In this document: positions 18,248-29,445 of the stretch, piece by piece | Layout of the letters: every line of letters begins with the position of its first letter | Numbering within the stretch: the first letter of the stretch is position 1 | Assembly (NCBI RefSeq): GCF_025639885.1 | Contig: NZ_CP106739.1 | Span: forward strand, 104,063 to 168,062 | Direction: 5' to 3' | DNA: 64,000 nucleotides | DNA from: Roseovarius pelagicus | GTDB lineage: Bacteria > Pseudomonadota > Alphaproteobacteria > Rhodobacterales > Rhodobacteraceae | Notes under the pieces: generated by a model | What the model saw: the letters and a program-made list of their open reading frames with translations, nothing else | Databases searched by the model: none | What the model was told of the DNA's origin: nothing | Position numbers and translations under genes: made by a program

Positions 18248-19639
18248 ATGACAACGCGACGTGATTTTCTGATGCAGGGGATGGCTGCCACGGCGACCTT
18301 GGCGTTGCCCCGTCAGCTTCGCGCTGCCGCGCCGGAATTTCAATCGCTCGAAGCGCGCGCGGCCAGCGTACAACTTGCCCCGGCATCTTACCCAGAGACA
18401 GAAATCTGGGGTTACGACGGGAAAATGCCCGGACCCGAACTGCGGCTCGCCCAAGGCGCACGGCTACAACGTAGCTTCGTGAACAGATTGCCGCAGGCGA
18501 GTTCTGTTCATTGGCACGGGATGCGGATCGACAACGCGATGGATGGTGTCGCGGGATTGACCCAGCCCGCCGTCGAACCGGGTCAAAACTTCGACTATGA
18601 TTTTGTCGCTCCGGACGCCGGAACATACTGGTATCACGCGCATAACCGCTCTACCGAACAGGTGGCGCGCGGCCTCTACGGAGCGCTGATCGTCGAGGAA
18701 TCCACGCCACCGGATGTAGACCGCGACGAGGTACTGATCCTCGACGACTGGCTGCTTAACCCCGAAACCGCCCAGATCGACCCGGATTTCACGTCGCTTC
18801 ACGACCGTAGTCATGCCGGTCGTCGCGGCAATTTCATCGCCACCAACGGCATCCACCATCTTTCGCTTGATGTGCGTCAGCACGAACGAATGCGCCTGCG
18901 TCTCGTCAACGCGGCCAATGCCCGGATTTTCGTACTGGCGCTCAAGGGCATGGACGGGTGGACTGTCGCGCTGGACGGCATGCCGCTGGCACGACCCGAG
19001 CCGGTAACGGACGCGTTGATCCTCGGCCCCGGCCAACGCGCAGATCTGATCGTCGACGTGACCGCCGCGCCGGGTGAACTCGCCCATCTCGTGCGGCTCG
19101 AGAATGAGGACGCGTCCTCGCAAGTGGCGTTTCCCGTGACCGCAAAGGCCTCGGCAACGCACCGGGCAGCACCGGACCCGCTTCCCCCCAACCCGCGGAT
19201 GGAGCTGACAGGCCTGGACGGCGCCAGGACCACGCGGCTCGACATGCAGGGCGGTGCGATGGGCACGCTCGACACCGCGATCCTGAACGGAGAGAAAAAG
19301 AGCTTTCGGGAGCTGGTGGAGGCCAACCAGTTCTGGTCCTTCAACGGGACCGTTGGCATGACCGATGTGCCGCTCATCGACGTCTCGCAGGGTGAGACGG
19401 TCAAACTGCAGATCTACAACGACACCTCCTTTCCCCATGCGATGCACCTGCACGGCCTGCATTTCCGCGAAATCGGCGAGGATGGCGGCCTCGGCCCTTT
19501 GCGCGACACGATCCTGATGTTCGGTGGCCAGACCCGCAGCATCGGATTTGCCGCCGACAATCCCGGCGACTGGTTGTTTCACTGCCATATGCTCAGCCAC
19601 GCGTCTTCGGGAATGATGACCTGGATAAAGGTGACGTGA
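18248..19639 (+). CDS. Tat-exported multicopper oxidase (CueO/SufI-like)
   Basis: A 463-residue three-domain oxidase. ATG 18248 starts the twin-arginine signal MTTRRDFLMQGMAATATLAL. Copper motifs are HWHGMR (near residue 93), WYHAHNR (near 134), HAMHLHGLHF (near 398) and HCHMLSHASSGMM at the C-terminus, so type 1, 2 and 3 sites are all complete. It probably oxidises Cu(I) in the periplasm. Unlike the pcoA copy at 12413 it is intact, so it may supply the activity the broken gene lacks. Its stop overlaps the next cytochrome ATG (TGATG). Confidence 0.92.
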   Translation: MTTRRDFLMQGMAATATLALPRQLRAAAPEFQSLEARAASVQLAPASYPETEIWGYDGKMPGPELRLAQGARLQRSFVNRLPQASSVHWHGMRIDNAMDGVAGLTQPAVEPGQNFDYDFVAPDAGTYWYHAHNRSTEQVARGLYGALIVEESTPPDVDRDEVLILDDWLLNPETAQIDPDFTSLHDRSHAGRRGNFIATNGIHHLSLDVRQHERMRLRLVNAANARIFVLALKGMDGWTVALDGMPLARPEPVTDALILGPGQRADLIVDVTAAPGELAHLVRLENEDASSQVAFPVTAKASATHRAAPDPLPPNPRMELTGLDGARTTRLDMQGGAMGTLDTAILNGEKKSFRELVEANQFWSFNGTVGMTDVPLIDVSQGETVKLQIYNDTSFPHAMHLHGLHFREIGEDGGLGPLRDTILMFGGQTRSIGFAADNPGDWLFHCHMLSHASSGMMTWIKVT

Positions 19640-20100
19640 TGCGAATGATCCTGTTTCTTGGGTTGCTGCCGGTACTCGCCACGGGTGCCGGTGTGTGGAT
19701 GATGGCGAAAGGAAACGCCCAGACAGCCACGCAACCCCAATCCTTCGATCTGGTTGCGGGTGAACGGCTCTACCAGGAGTATTGCGCCTCCTGCCACGGT
19801 GCCGATCTGGAAGGACAGCCCGATTGGCGTTCGGCTGGTGCGGACGGTATTCTGCCCGCACCACCACATGACGAAACGGGCCATACCTGGCATCATTCCG
19901 ACAGCGTCCTTTTCGATTACACGAAGCGCGGCGGGAAAGAAGCTCTCGCCAGCCAGGGCGTGGATTTTGCGAGCGGAATGCCCGGTTTCGGCGATCAACT
20001 GACTGACGCAGAGATATGGAACATCCTCGGCTTCATCAAATCCACCTGGCCCGACCGTCAGCGCGAGATCCAGGCGGCCCGCAGTGGCCCCTCCCAGTAG
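19639..20100 (+). CDS. c-type cytochrome, exported
   Basis: A 153-residue protein with a signal peptide or anchor (MRMILFLGLLPVLATGAG) and one haem site CASCH near residue 49. GMPGFGDQLTD near residue 117 supplies a likely axial Met, and the fold ends in the conserved WNILGFIKSTW helix. The ATG overlaps the multicopper oxidase stop by one base, arguing for co-translation and a shared redox role. It resembles the small cytochromes that accompany oxidases in copper clusters. Confidence 0.88.
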   Translation: MRMILFLGLLPVLATGAGVWMMAKGNAQTATQPQSFDLVAGERLYQEYCASCHGADLEGQPDWRSAGADGILPAPPHDETGHTWHHSDSVLFDYTKRGGKEALASQGVDFASGMPGFGDQLTDAEIWNILGFIKSTWPDRQREIQAARSGPSQ

Positions 20101-20178
20101 AAGCCGGGTATATGATCCCCTCGAAGTCAGCCCTGTAAAGGTATGACTGGCGCCCACAGGGCGGGCACCGGTTTCACA

Positions 20179-20385
20179 TCAGATTGCCGCCGCTGCCTTG
20201 ACGTCATAACCCGCGTTGCGGATGGCCTCGGACAAGGCGTGCTCGTTCAGCACGCTCTCGACCTCGACTTTCCGCGTGCCTGTATCACAGGTCACGGTCG
20301 CGGTCGGGTCTATCGCCTTGATCGCCTTTTCAATTGCTGCGGTGCAGTGACCACAGCTCATGTCTGGCACATCGAATCTGGTCAT
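20179..20385 (-). CDS. copZ: Copper chaperone, heavy-metal-associated domain
   Basis: A 68-residue HMA-fold protein with the metal-binding MSCGHC near the N-terminus and the family's GYDVKAA end. It delivers Cu(I) in the cytoplasm, probably to the CopA ATPase encoded divergently. ATG 20385 is favoured over the upstream in-frame ATG 20400 because AAGGAGC sits at the right distance. Its own MerR-type box lies at 20410-20440. Confidence 0.93.
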   Translation of the reverse strand: MTRFDVPDMSCGHCTAAIEKAIKAIDPTATVTCDTGTRKVEVESVLNEHALSEAIRNAGYDVKAAAAI

Positions 20386-20409
20386 GGGGTGCTCCTTCAT
20401 GTTTTCGAA

Positions 20410-20440
20410 TGGATGGGGCGTTCCACCACGGGAAGGTCAA
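20410..20440 (-). promoter_or_regulatory. MerR-type promoter for copZ
   Basis: On the minus strand, -35 TTGACC (20440-20435) is followed after 19 bases by a poor -10 (CATCCA). The spacer has TTCCCGTGGTGGAA. It forms a divergent pair with the copA promoter at 20467. Confidence 0.65.
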
Positions 20441-20466
20441 GGGAAAGAAGTATTCTGCTCACCCTA

Positions 20467-20497
20467 TTGACCTTCCATCAAGTGGAACCTTTATGTG
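20467..20497 (+). promoter_or_regulatory. CueR-type promoter for copA
   Basis: -35 TTGACC (20467-20472) and -10 TATGTG (20492-20497) have a 19-base spacer starting TTCCATCAAGTGGAA. The predicted transcription start near 20503-20505 rules out the GTG 20495 and ATG 20501 starts of the frame. Confidence 0.88.
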
Positions 20498-20524
20498 ATA
20501 ATGGAGCTTTTCCAGGAGACGTTG

Positions 20525-23032
<2,508 letters not shown>

Positions 23033-23045
23033 GGAGGTTTTCGCA

Positions 23046-23462
23046 ATGAACATCGGAGATGTCGCCCGCCGTTCGGGCCTGCCGGCAAAAACAATCCGCT
23101 ATTACGAGGACATCGGTCTGATAAAACCCTTGCGCAGCGCCAACGGCTACCGGACGTTTCGCGAAAGCGACATGCACAAGCTGGCGTTCCTCGGGCGCGC
23201 GCGTGCGCTTGGCTTCAGCATCGAGGATTGCCGAAACCTGATCAAGCTTTACGAAGATACCAAGCGAGAGAGCGCCGAAGTCAAGCAGATCGCCAAGGAG
23301 CATCTGACCCGCATAGATGACAAGATCGCAGAACTGACCGAGATGCGCGCGACGCTCGCGACATTGATAAAATCCTGCGCGGGCGACCACCGTCCCGATT
23401 GCCCAATCCTGGCCGATCTCGCTGCGACGGAGCAGGAAGAACCGTTGAAGAAAACCGGCTAG
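23046..23462 (+). CDS. cueR: MerR-family copper-responsive activator
   Basis: A 138-residue MerR-type regulator with N-terminal winged helix (MNIGDVARRSGLPAKTIRYYEDIGLI), a long dimerisation helix, and a C-terminal metal loop CAGDHRPDCPIL. The loop's two cysteines match CueR-type Cu(I)/Ag(I) sensing. It is co-transcribed with copA. At least seven promoters in this window have the 19-base spacing that such regulators activate, so it likely governs most of the metal region. Confidence 0.93.
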   Translation: MNIGDVARRSGLPAKTIRYYEDIGLIKPLRSANGYRTFRESDMHKLAFLGRARALGFSIEDCRNLIKLYEDTKRESAEVKQIAKEHLTRIDDKIAELTEMRATLATLIKSCAGDHRPDCPILADLAATEQEEPLKKTG

Positions 23463-23476
23463 AGCGCGTCCGGCAA

Positions 23477-23893
23477 ATGATCGTCGCTCTGGGATTGGCC
23501 GTGGTGCTTTTCGGTTTGTGCGGCCTGCTACATGCACACGCTATGGCGTTCGCCATGAGCTATACCGACCGCCACAACCTCACCGGCACATGGGCCCTGC
23601 TGGCCGCGCTCTACACCTTGGCGACCGCGCATGTGGTCGAAGCCGGACTCTTCGCAGCGGGCTTCCTGCTGGCTGAATGGGCCGGGCTTGGCGGCTTCGT
23701 GCAAGATGATGTCGATACAGTCATGGATGTCTTCTATTTCTCATTGGTCAACTATACGTCACTTGGACTCGGCGATATCTATCCGACGGGGCATCTTCGG
23801 TTTCTTGCAGGCGTCGAATCGTTGAACGGCTTTCTTCTGATCAGCTGTTCGGCCTCCGTGCTCTTTCTCGTCACAACACGGCAAAACCGGTGA
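23477..23893 (+). CDS. Two-helix potassium-channel-like membrane protein
   Basis: A 138-residue protein with helices at its start, near residue 40 and near its end, and a pore-loop segment NYTSLGLGDIYPTG resembling the ion-channel (Ion_trans_2) selectivity filter. The filter reads LGLGD rather than the canonical GYGD, so ion selectivity is uncertain. ATG 23477 starts the first helix; the frame overlaps cueR further upstream. It follows cueR by 14 bases, suggesting the same operon. Confidence 0.75.
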   Translation: MIVALGLAVVLFGLCGLLHAHAMAFAMSYTDRHNLTGTWALLAALYTLATAHVVEAGLFAAGFLLAEWAGLGGFVQDDVDTVMDVFYFSLVNYTSLGLGDIYPTGHLRFLAGVESLNGFLLISCSASVLFLVTTRQNR

Positions 23894-23911
23894 CGTCCAA
23901 TGTCCCTTACT

Positions 23912-24755
23912 AGGGCCTGTGGACATTCAGGATTCCCATTGGGCCTGATTTCTGATTCAAACTTCCAAAATGGAGGTTTGAATGAACGAGCATCGGTTTG
24001 TGGTGTCGGACATCTTGTGGCAGCGGCTTGAGCCGCATCTGCCGGGTAAGGTCAGCGATGCCGGAGTCACGGCAAAGGACAATCGCCTGTTTCTGGAAGC
24101 GGTCTTCTGGCGGGTGCGCACTGGTTCGCCGTGGCGCGACCTGCCGCCTGCCTTTGGCCACTGGAACAGCCAGTTCCGCCGGTTCAGGCGATGGGCTCGG
24201 TCAGGCATATTCGAGCGTCTTTTCGATGCTATGAGCCGTGATCCCGACCTCGAATATGCACTCATTGATGGCACCATCGTTCAGGCCCACCAGAAGGCAA
24301 CGGGCGCAAAAGGGGGACTCAGGTTCAGGCCATTGGGCGCTCACGCGGCGGACTGACGACCAAGATCGTAGCCTTGGTGGATGCGCTCGGTAATCTGGTG
24401 CGCTTCCTGCTGCTGCCGGGACAAGCGCATGATATGAAAGGTGTCGCGCCGTTGATCAGGAGCGTTTCATTTGACGCACTGCTCGCGGACAAGGCGTTTG
24501 ACGCGGACTGGCTGTTACAAGACCTCGACCAGCGCGGTTCAACCGCCGTGATCCCGCCCAAAGCCAACCGCAAAATCCAGCGCGATTATGACGTGGAGGT
24601 CTACAAATGGCGGCATATGGTGGAAAATTACTTCGCAAAGATCAAAGAGTTCAGAGGGATAGCCACAAGATACGACAAAACCGATTGCAGCTACGCGGCG
24701 TGTTGGAACCTCGTAGCAGCACTCATAGCCTCAAGATGATTGTCCACAGGCCTTA
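23912..24755 (+). mobile_element. IS5-family (IS427-like) insertion sequence
   Basis: The near-perfect terminal inverted repeats are GGCCTGTGGACATTC on the left (around 23914-23928) and its partner ending at about 24753. They flank a transposase made by frameshifting. Bases next to the ends read CTA on the left and TTA on the right, which fits the short TA-type target of this group but is not a perfect duplication. The element lies between the channel gene and the DUF305 promoter. Confidence 0.85.
23982..24739 (+). CDS. IS5-family transposase, two frames joined by frameshift
   Basis: The first frame (23982-24356) gives the N-terminal part with FWRVRTGSPWRDLP and the first catalytic Asp in LIDGTIVQAHQ. 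The second frame, read from about 24318 to 24739, continues as TQVQAIGRSRGGLTTKI, then ADKAFDADWL (second Asp) and a C-terminal RHMVENYFAKIKEFR (catalytic Glu). The join is at AAAAGGGGG (24308-24316), a slippery run typical of programmed frameshifting in this group. Both halves look intact, so the element may be active. Confidence 0.85.
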
Positions 24756-24772
24756 AAGTGTCAAAAAAGTTC

Positions 24773-24803
24773 GGAACCTTCCGGCACTGGAATGTAGTTG
24801 TGA
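24773..24803 (+). promoter_or_regulatory. MerR-like promoter before the DUF305 gene
   Basis: GGAACC (24773-24778), a 19-base spacer starting TTCCGGCACTGGAATG, and TTGTGA (24798-24803). The dyad is good, but the -35 departs from TTGACC. The IS5 element ends about 18 bases upstream. Confidence 0.55.
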
Positions 24804-24858
24804 AACAAATCCGCAACTTCGTGTCCGGGTTTTCAGTGCAATGAAGAAAGGAGCTGTC

Positions 24859-25731
24859 ATGCCATATTGGAAGTTCGCAGCCATGATTGCGACCTCCACG
24901 GTCGTTATGTTCATCCTGATGTATCTCAATACCTATCTTCTTAGTCACATCTTCTGGTCAGAAACACGCGCCTATATGGCGCTGCTGATGGGAGCAACCA
25001 TGGCGATCATAATGCTGGGGTTCATGCTGACGATGTATTCCAGCAGGGCGATCAATGCGTCGATCTTAATCGGTGCTACCATCGTGTTTGCCGGGTCGCT
25101 CTGGCTCGTTCGCAGTCAGACCACGGTTGGTGACACAAGCTACATGCGCGCCATGATCCCCCACCACTCCATTGCGATCATGACCTCGAGCAGGGCAAAC
25201 ATAGAGAACGCGCGGGTGCGCAAATTGGCCGATGAAATTATTTTTGCCCAAGACAAAGAGATTGCCGAGATGCGGTATCTCATCGACGACATCGAAGCGG
25301 TTGGCAAATCTTCCGAAGAGGATGGCAATGGCCCCGCCGAAATTGTCAGTCTCCAAGATGCCCTTTCCACTGCAGAAGTGGCGATTCTAGACCCTGAATT
25401 TATGACCGAACAGGAGATCGTGCAGCTCTTTCCCGATGGCGCAGCCTGCACCTTCAACTACACGAAGACAAGTCCTGCCTCTCTTGCGGTGGGGAACGTC
25501 GGGGGCGCTACGACGGCATTGGTCAAGCTGAGTGGTGACTTGATCCGTCTGGAAACCGATGGCTCCGGACGCACACTAACGGCAGATGGCATCACGATGC
25601 GTCTGAGCGTACCGAACGAGAACGGCAACTTTGATACAGCGGGCGGTGAACCGGCCGAGGCGGACCTCGTCCTCGAGCTCGATGCAGGCCTGCGCGCCGG
25701 ATATCGCGGTTATCACAAATGCGAAGCTTGA
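24859..25731 (+). CDS. DUF305-family membrane protein
   Basis: A 290-residue protein with three N-terminal helices followed by a DUF305-type ferritin-like helical segment (MRAMIPHHSIAIMTSSRAN, DEIIFAQDKEIAEM). The C-terminal beta-rich domain of about 100 residues contains CTFNYTKTSPASLAVG and ends YRGYHKCEA. DUF305 proteins are recurrent in metal-resistance clusters; the HH and Met residues suggest metal binding. ATG 24859 has an AAAGGAG site; an upstream in-frame ATG (24841) lacks one. The next gene starts 26 bases downstream. Confidence 0.8.
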   Translation: MPYWKFAAMIATSTVVMFILMYLNTYLLSHIFWSETRAYMALLMGATMAIIMLGFMLTMYSSRAINASILIGATIVFAGSLWLVRSQTTVGDTSYMRAMIPHHSIAIMTSSRANIENARVRKLADEIIFAQDKEIAEMRYLIDDIEAVGKSSEEDGNGPAEIVSLQDALSTAEVAILDPEFMTEQEIVQLFPDGAACTFNYTKTSPASLAVGNVGGATTALVKLSGDLIRLETDGSGRTLTADGITMRLSVPNENGNFDTAGGEPAEADLVLELDAGLRAGYRGYHKCEA

Positions 25732-25757
25732 CAAAATCAGCCACAGGGGTGCGCTCG

Positions 25758-26525
25758 ATGCCTGAAGACAACTCAGATATTGTGACCGCGGAAGTGTGGC
25801 GGATGGTAATGCCCCACCATGTTTGCCCCTTCGGCCTGAAATCCGTCGACCTTTTGAAACTGCAGGGCTACGAGGTGGATGACCATCGCCTGAAGACTCG
25901 CGAGGATACGGAAGCGTTTCAGAAAGAACACGGTGTTGATACAACGCCGCAAACCTTCATCGGCGGCAAACGCATCGGCGGGTATGATAACCTGCGAGTA
26001 TATCTCGGGCTGGACGAACCGCCCGAGAAACAAAGCGATACGACCTATCAGCCCGTAATCGCGATCTTCTCGGTCGCCGCACTTCTCGCGCTCGGACTGT
26101 CGTGGCATCAATATGGTATGATCCTGACCTTGCGGGCAGCCAAGTGGTTCATCGCACTTTCCATGACCTTTCTGGCAATCGCAAAATTGCAGGATATCGA
26201 AAGCTTTTCAACCATGTTCCTGAACTACGACCTGTTGGCCAAACGCTGGGTTCGATACGGTTAAATCTATCCGTTTTGCGAGGCATTAGCAGGCATCCTG
26301 ATGACGGCGGGCGCGCTCGTCTGGATTTCTGCCCCTGTAGCGCTGTTTATCGGGACTGTCGGTGCGGTCAGCATCTATAAGGCGGTTTACGTTGAAAAGC
26401 GTGAACTGAAGTGCGCCTGCGTTGGTGGTGACAGCGCGGTGCCTTTGGGCTTTGTGTCGCTGACCGAAAGCCTCATGATGATAGCGATGGGCGTCTGGAT
26501 GCCGTTGAAAGCCTTTGCGTTTTGA
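25758..26525 (+). pseudogene. Glutaredoxin/MauE-like membrane protein with an internal stop
   Basis: The N-terminal part is a glutaredoxin-like domain, here with HHVCPFGLK in place of a CxxC, then TTPQTFIGGKRIGGYDNL. It leads into the membrane segments of a MauE/DoxX-type protein. The frame stops at TAA 26262-26264 after KRWVRYG. It then reads on in the same frame as IYPFCEALAGILM, followed by three more segments and KCACVGGDSAVPLG. A single nonsense codon thus separates the halves, so the gene is probably dead unless the stop is read through. The motif CACVGGDS is expected at the C-terminal end of full-length proteins. Confidence 0.8.
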
Positions 26526-26913
26526 ATTTGATGGGTTCTAGTCCGAGGTGATTTTTGTCGGACAGTAGTTGGGTTACGGCTTCGCATGAACGCATAGGCC
26601 GTGGATTTCGAACAGAGCAATCTTCCACCCTAGTATCCTAAGTGAACATTGCCTACAGTGTAATTTGGCAAATCCGCTCATCGCTAAATCGTATCTTCTG
26701 CATCAGCACCCTCCTCTCGTGCAAGAGATGTGCCCAAAAAAGCCGTACTCAGTTTGAATTAGTTTCAGAGATCAAGATCACAAATCCTCACAAGCCAAAA
26801 CCGCGCCGAGCGTGCCAATCGGAATTCACAAGATTGACTGATGTAGGCGCTGCCGACTAGAGTTTTCTACGCGAGGGGTATCCCTACATTGGACTTTTCC
26901 ATAAATGCTTAGC
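26526..26913. other. Gene-poor boundary between metal region and conjugation cluster
   Basis: This is 388 bases of lower GC content with no convincing gene. A 72-codon ORF at 26642-26860 has no recognisable domain or ribosome site. The composition change suggests a junction. Confidence 0.5.
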
Positions 26914-27666
26914 TTAGTAGTTCACTTGCTCGAAACCATAGTTACCTCGGTAGTCCCGCCAATCGACGAAGACAGATCTATTGGAAATCATCGGGCAGCC
27001 TTCTCCCCAACCCTCCAGGCCGATATGGGCCTCCGGAACAGCGCTTGGCGAAGAAAGCTGCCACGTAAACTCACCTTGGATGCCATATGTGCCGAGATAG
27101 ACGCTGGCAAATCGCATGCATTCGTTCTTCTCGCCAGATTCTCGTTGTGATGCGAAACGGACATCGAACACTCGGATCGAGCGCACAAAATTGAATTCCG
27201 GCCCGCTGATATCGATGTCGGCGCGGTCTTGAACAAACCGGGGAGCAAAGCCTTCAGGCAACAGACCGTGCTCGAAGCCGTTTCCGCGAAGGACCGCAGG
27301 CACTGGTGTCCCTATGTCTCGGATTGAAGCCTCCGAAATCTTACGGGGCAGGGGGCGTTGTGCGCCATCAAACAGGACATCGTAGATGCGTCCTCGCACA
27401 CCATTGCGGTCGTCAAGCTGGTAAGAAGCACCCATGGGGCAGCGCCAGATCTGAAGCGGCGGCTCGACGGGCCAGGGCGTAAACCTGCGAATGAACTCGG
27501 CGCGAGCTCGAGAGCAGGGCTCAGAGGCCGGCCAGCCCCCGGAAAGGCAAAGCAGAATGGCGCAATCGATGGGGTAGGTCTGCGCCTGAGTCCGATCTGC
27601 TGTACCGAAGAGGGACATGAAAGCAACGATGAATATGGCAGCGAAATTGGTAAGAAATCTGGGCAT
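26914..27666 (-). CDS. Exported protein, possibly TrbM-like
   Basis: A 250-residue protein starting at ATG 27666 with a signal peptide (MPRFLTNFAAIFIVAFMSLFG) and a mature start PIDCAILLCLSGGWP with later C residues (EPCSR, IWRCPMG, NECMRF). The Cys-x(4)-Cys-L-S-G arrangement recalls the exported TrbM family of conjugation systems. That link is a motif-level inference, not a domain match. It is transcribed away from the virB operon. Confidence 0.6.
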   Translation of the reverse strand: MPRFLTNFAAIFIVAFMSLFGTADRTQAQTYPIDCAILLCLSGGWPASEPCSRARAEFIRRFTPWPVEPPLQIWRCPMGASYQLDDRNGVRGRIYDVLFDGAQRPLPRKISEASIRDIGTPVPAVLRGNGFEHGLLPEGFAPRFVQDRADIDISGPEFNFVRSIRVFDVRFASQRESGEKNECMRFASVYLGTYGIQGEFTWQLSSPSAVPEAHIGLEGWGEGCPMISNRSVFVDWRDYRGNYGFEQVNY

Positions 27667-27717
27667 GGCTCGGTGTCCAACGGTTTCGTACGTCACTACT
27701 ACATGCAACATTAGTAT

Positions 27718-27737
27718 ATTATTGTCACGACAATAAT
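27718..27737. repeat. Perfect inverted repeat, possible operator
   Basis: ATTATTGTC and GACAATAAT are perfect 9-base arms around AC, with AT-rich flanks that extend the symmetry imperfectly. It lies between two minus-strand genes and could be an operator or a short terminator. Confidence 0.5.
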
Positions 27738-27738
27738 A

Positions 27739-28026
27739 CTATTGGGCAGAAGGCTTATTGGCGGGAGAACCGCTCCGTTGAACCTCCTGGCCGGTAGTCG
27801 ACAGCGTTTCGAGGAGATCAGTCACCGCGTCGGGAGTCACGGCTTTGGCCTTCGCCAACGTATCTTGGTTCAATGGAGGCTCGATGAACTTGGCTAGTCG
27901 GCATCGGTCAATCCACAGGATCGACAGTTCCGAGGTGTTCCACAGATAGACCCACCCAATCGGCCGCTTGCGGTCATCTCCGAGCAGCCTGGCAATGGCC
28001 GCGGCTTCTTCCTTAACTTGTGTCAC
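27739..28026 (-). CDS. Small hypothetical protein
   Basis: A 95-residue protein from GTG 28026 with no signal peptide or cysteine-rich motif apart from WIDRCR. The N-terminal half reads RPIGWVYLWNTSELSILWID, with several Trp. I do not recognise a family. It sits beside conjugation genes and a palindrome, so it may be an element-encoded regulator or entry-exclusion protein, but nothing in the sequence shows this. Confidence 0.5.
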   Translation of the reverse strand: MTQVKEEAAAIARLLGDDRKRPIGWVYLWNTSELSILWIDRCRLAKFIEPPLNQDTLAKAKAVTPDAVTDLLETLSTTGQEVQRSGSPANKPSAQ

Positions 28027-28330
28027 CGTTCACTCTATTTCCATGCCCGTTGCCCGAGCGTCGTTGCGATCCTTGACTGTCGTCATTTTCAAGTGGGTTG
28101 AGGGATGGTTTCAGCTCAATAGAAGGGAGTATCCGAGGGTTCTTGCCCGAATCCGATAAGACTTCTTATGTTATTTTTGGCACTGGCCACGGTGGTAAGT
28201 ATTTGAATAAATGAGATTAGCATCGTCCGCACACAATCATTACATGAATTTAAATTGGTTTACTCGCTCATTTTACTACCTTTGCCACATCCGGAAAATT
28301 TTCGCGGAAGACAAGAGTCCAAGGAACGAA
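28027..28330. other. AT-rich intergenic region, no gene seen
   Basis: No ORF with domain or signal features. It separates the small minus-strand gene from the XRE regulator. Confidence 0.5.
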
Positions 28331-28363
28331 TGTAGAATATATTGCGTGGCTAAATACTCTACA
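28331..28363. promoter_or_regulatory. Inverted repeat before the XRE regulator
   Basis: TGTAGA (28331-28336) and TCTACA (28358-28363) flank AT-rich sequence 20 bases upstream of the regulator ATG. This is a plausible autoregulatory operator. Confidence 0.4.
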
Positions 28364-28382
28364 TCGTGGCTCTGCCTTTGGC

Positions 28383-28595
28383 ATGAAGCTGCGAATACAA
28401 CTTGGTCTCAACATACAAGAGGTTCGCCGGTCCCGGGGGATCAGCCAAGAGGTACTCGCTCATCGCGCCGATATAGACCGTGGTTACATTGGCAAGATCG
28501 AGAACGCGAAACATGCGGCAACGGTCGACATGATCGAAGCAATCGCCGAGGCGCTGGACATCGAGCCGATGGAACTTCTCAAGCCTCGATCCTGA
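28383..28595 (+). CDS. XRE-family helix-turn-helix regulator
   Basis: A 70-residue protein that is essentially one HTH_3 domain: LNIQEVRRSRGISQEVLAHRAD, then RGYIGKIENAKHAATVDMIEAIAEAL. It probably represses the nearby conjugation operon or itself in the cytoplasm. Several palindromic AT-rich sites near 27718, 28331 and 29016 are candidate targets. Confidence 0.85.
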   Translation: MKLRIQLGLNIQEVRRSRGISQEVLAHRADIDRGYIGKIENAKHAATVDMIEAIAEALDIEPMELLKPRS

Positions 28596-28627
28596 ACGTC
28601 CTGTCCGAATGAATCTCACACCAGAGC

Positions 28628-28948
28628 CTAGCGCTCAACCAAACCCAGGAATCGCCCGTACTCTTCGCTGACTTCGCGCGCTTCCTCGAAGGCCCGCGCG
28701 CGCTCTTCTTCCAGGCATCGAAAATAGCTTTGGATATCGCGGATGTAGAGCTCGAAGTCGTTCCTGATGATATCTGCATACTCGCGAGCGGATTGAGTAT
28801 CGCTCGGAACGAATGGCCGCGGCGGCGCCAGACAGGTTTCTGCATCAGCAGGATTCGCAGAATATGCCAGAAATAGCAGAGCTTGCAGTTCGCGCGAGGC
28901 ACGCAATGGCGCGCTAACAATAGCCCTGAAAACCTTGAATGATATCAC
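28628..28948 (-). CDS. Small exported protein, conjugation-linked
   Basis: A 106-residue protein with a probable signal region (MISFKVFRAIVSAPLRAS to about residue 37, ADAETC) and a helical mature part with EEERARAFEEAREVSEEY. It has two cysteines (ETCLAPP, YFRCLEE). No named family is recognised. It lies on the minus strand between the XRE gene and the virB operon. Confidence 0.6.
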   Translation of the reverse strand: MISFKVFRAIVSAPLRASRELQALLFLAYSANPADAETCLAPPRPFVPSDTQSAREYADIIRNDFELYIRDIQSYFRCLEEERARAFEEAREVSEEYGRFLGLVER

Positions 28949-29079
28949 TGCTCGTGCCTAATACCTTCGCAACCGCAATACAGCTGCAACAACGTTTTTA
29001 TATCTTGCGGTTAATAATATACTATCGTAACTCTGGGCTTCAAGCAGGAATGCCCGGGCGTTGCGTCTTTGGAGAAAGC

Positions 29080-29445
29080 GTGAGCCGGGCCATGAACTGG
29101 GACATCGAAGCACCAAATGTGGTTACGGAAGCCAGGTTCCGCGAGCTCGTGGAAAGCGGTTATATCGCTGAAATCCTGTGCCAGGAGTCGGCACACAAGA
29201 AGGGCCCCAGCTATTACGGGGTCTGGATCATGCGTGCCGTCTCTGACGAAGGGGTGGAGAAGCTCCTCGTCACCGCCCGAACGCGGACGACCTACAACGA
29301 TATCAAGATCCGCGAGTTCAAGACGGTCTCCGGCGTGGTGTCTTTCTTCATTGGCCTTGGCTTTGCGCATGTCGACCTGCCGCTTGAGGCGGGTACAAGC
29401 CGTACGCATAAACTTGCGCCATCGGACAAGGGCACTCGTAACTAA
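29080..29445 (+). CDS. Small hypothetical protein heading the virB operon
   Basis: About 121 residues from GTG 29080, which has GGAG at good spacing; ATG 29092 is the alternative. The protein reads [19 protein letters not shown] and later [27 protein letters not shown], a small mixed alpha/beta domain with no signal. It overlaps the lytic transglycosylase start by about 60 bases, suggesting one transcript. The family is not recognised. A regulatory role is possible from position only. Confidence 0.6.
   Translation: MSRAMNWDIEAPNVVTEARFRELVESGYIAEILCQESAHKKGPSYYGVWIMRAVSDEGVEKLLVTARTRTTYNDIKIREFKTVSGVVSFFIGLGFAHVDLPLEAGTSRTHKLAPSDKGTRN

Noticed and set aside
18464..19867. 467-codon minus-strand ORF opposite the multicopper oxidase
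   Set aside because: The true gene on the plus strand has complete oxidase motifs; the reverse frame is compositional.
26642..26860. 72-codon ORF in the boundary gap
   Set aside because: No ribosome site, domain or signal peptide; composition fits non-coding DNA.
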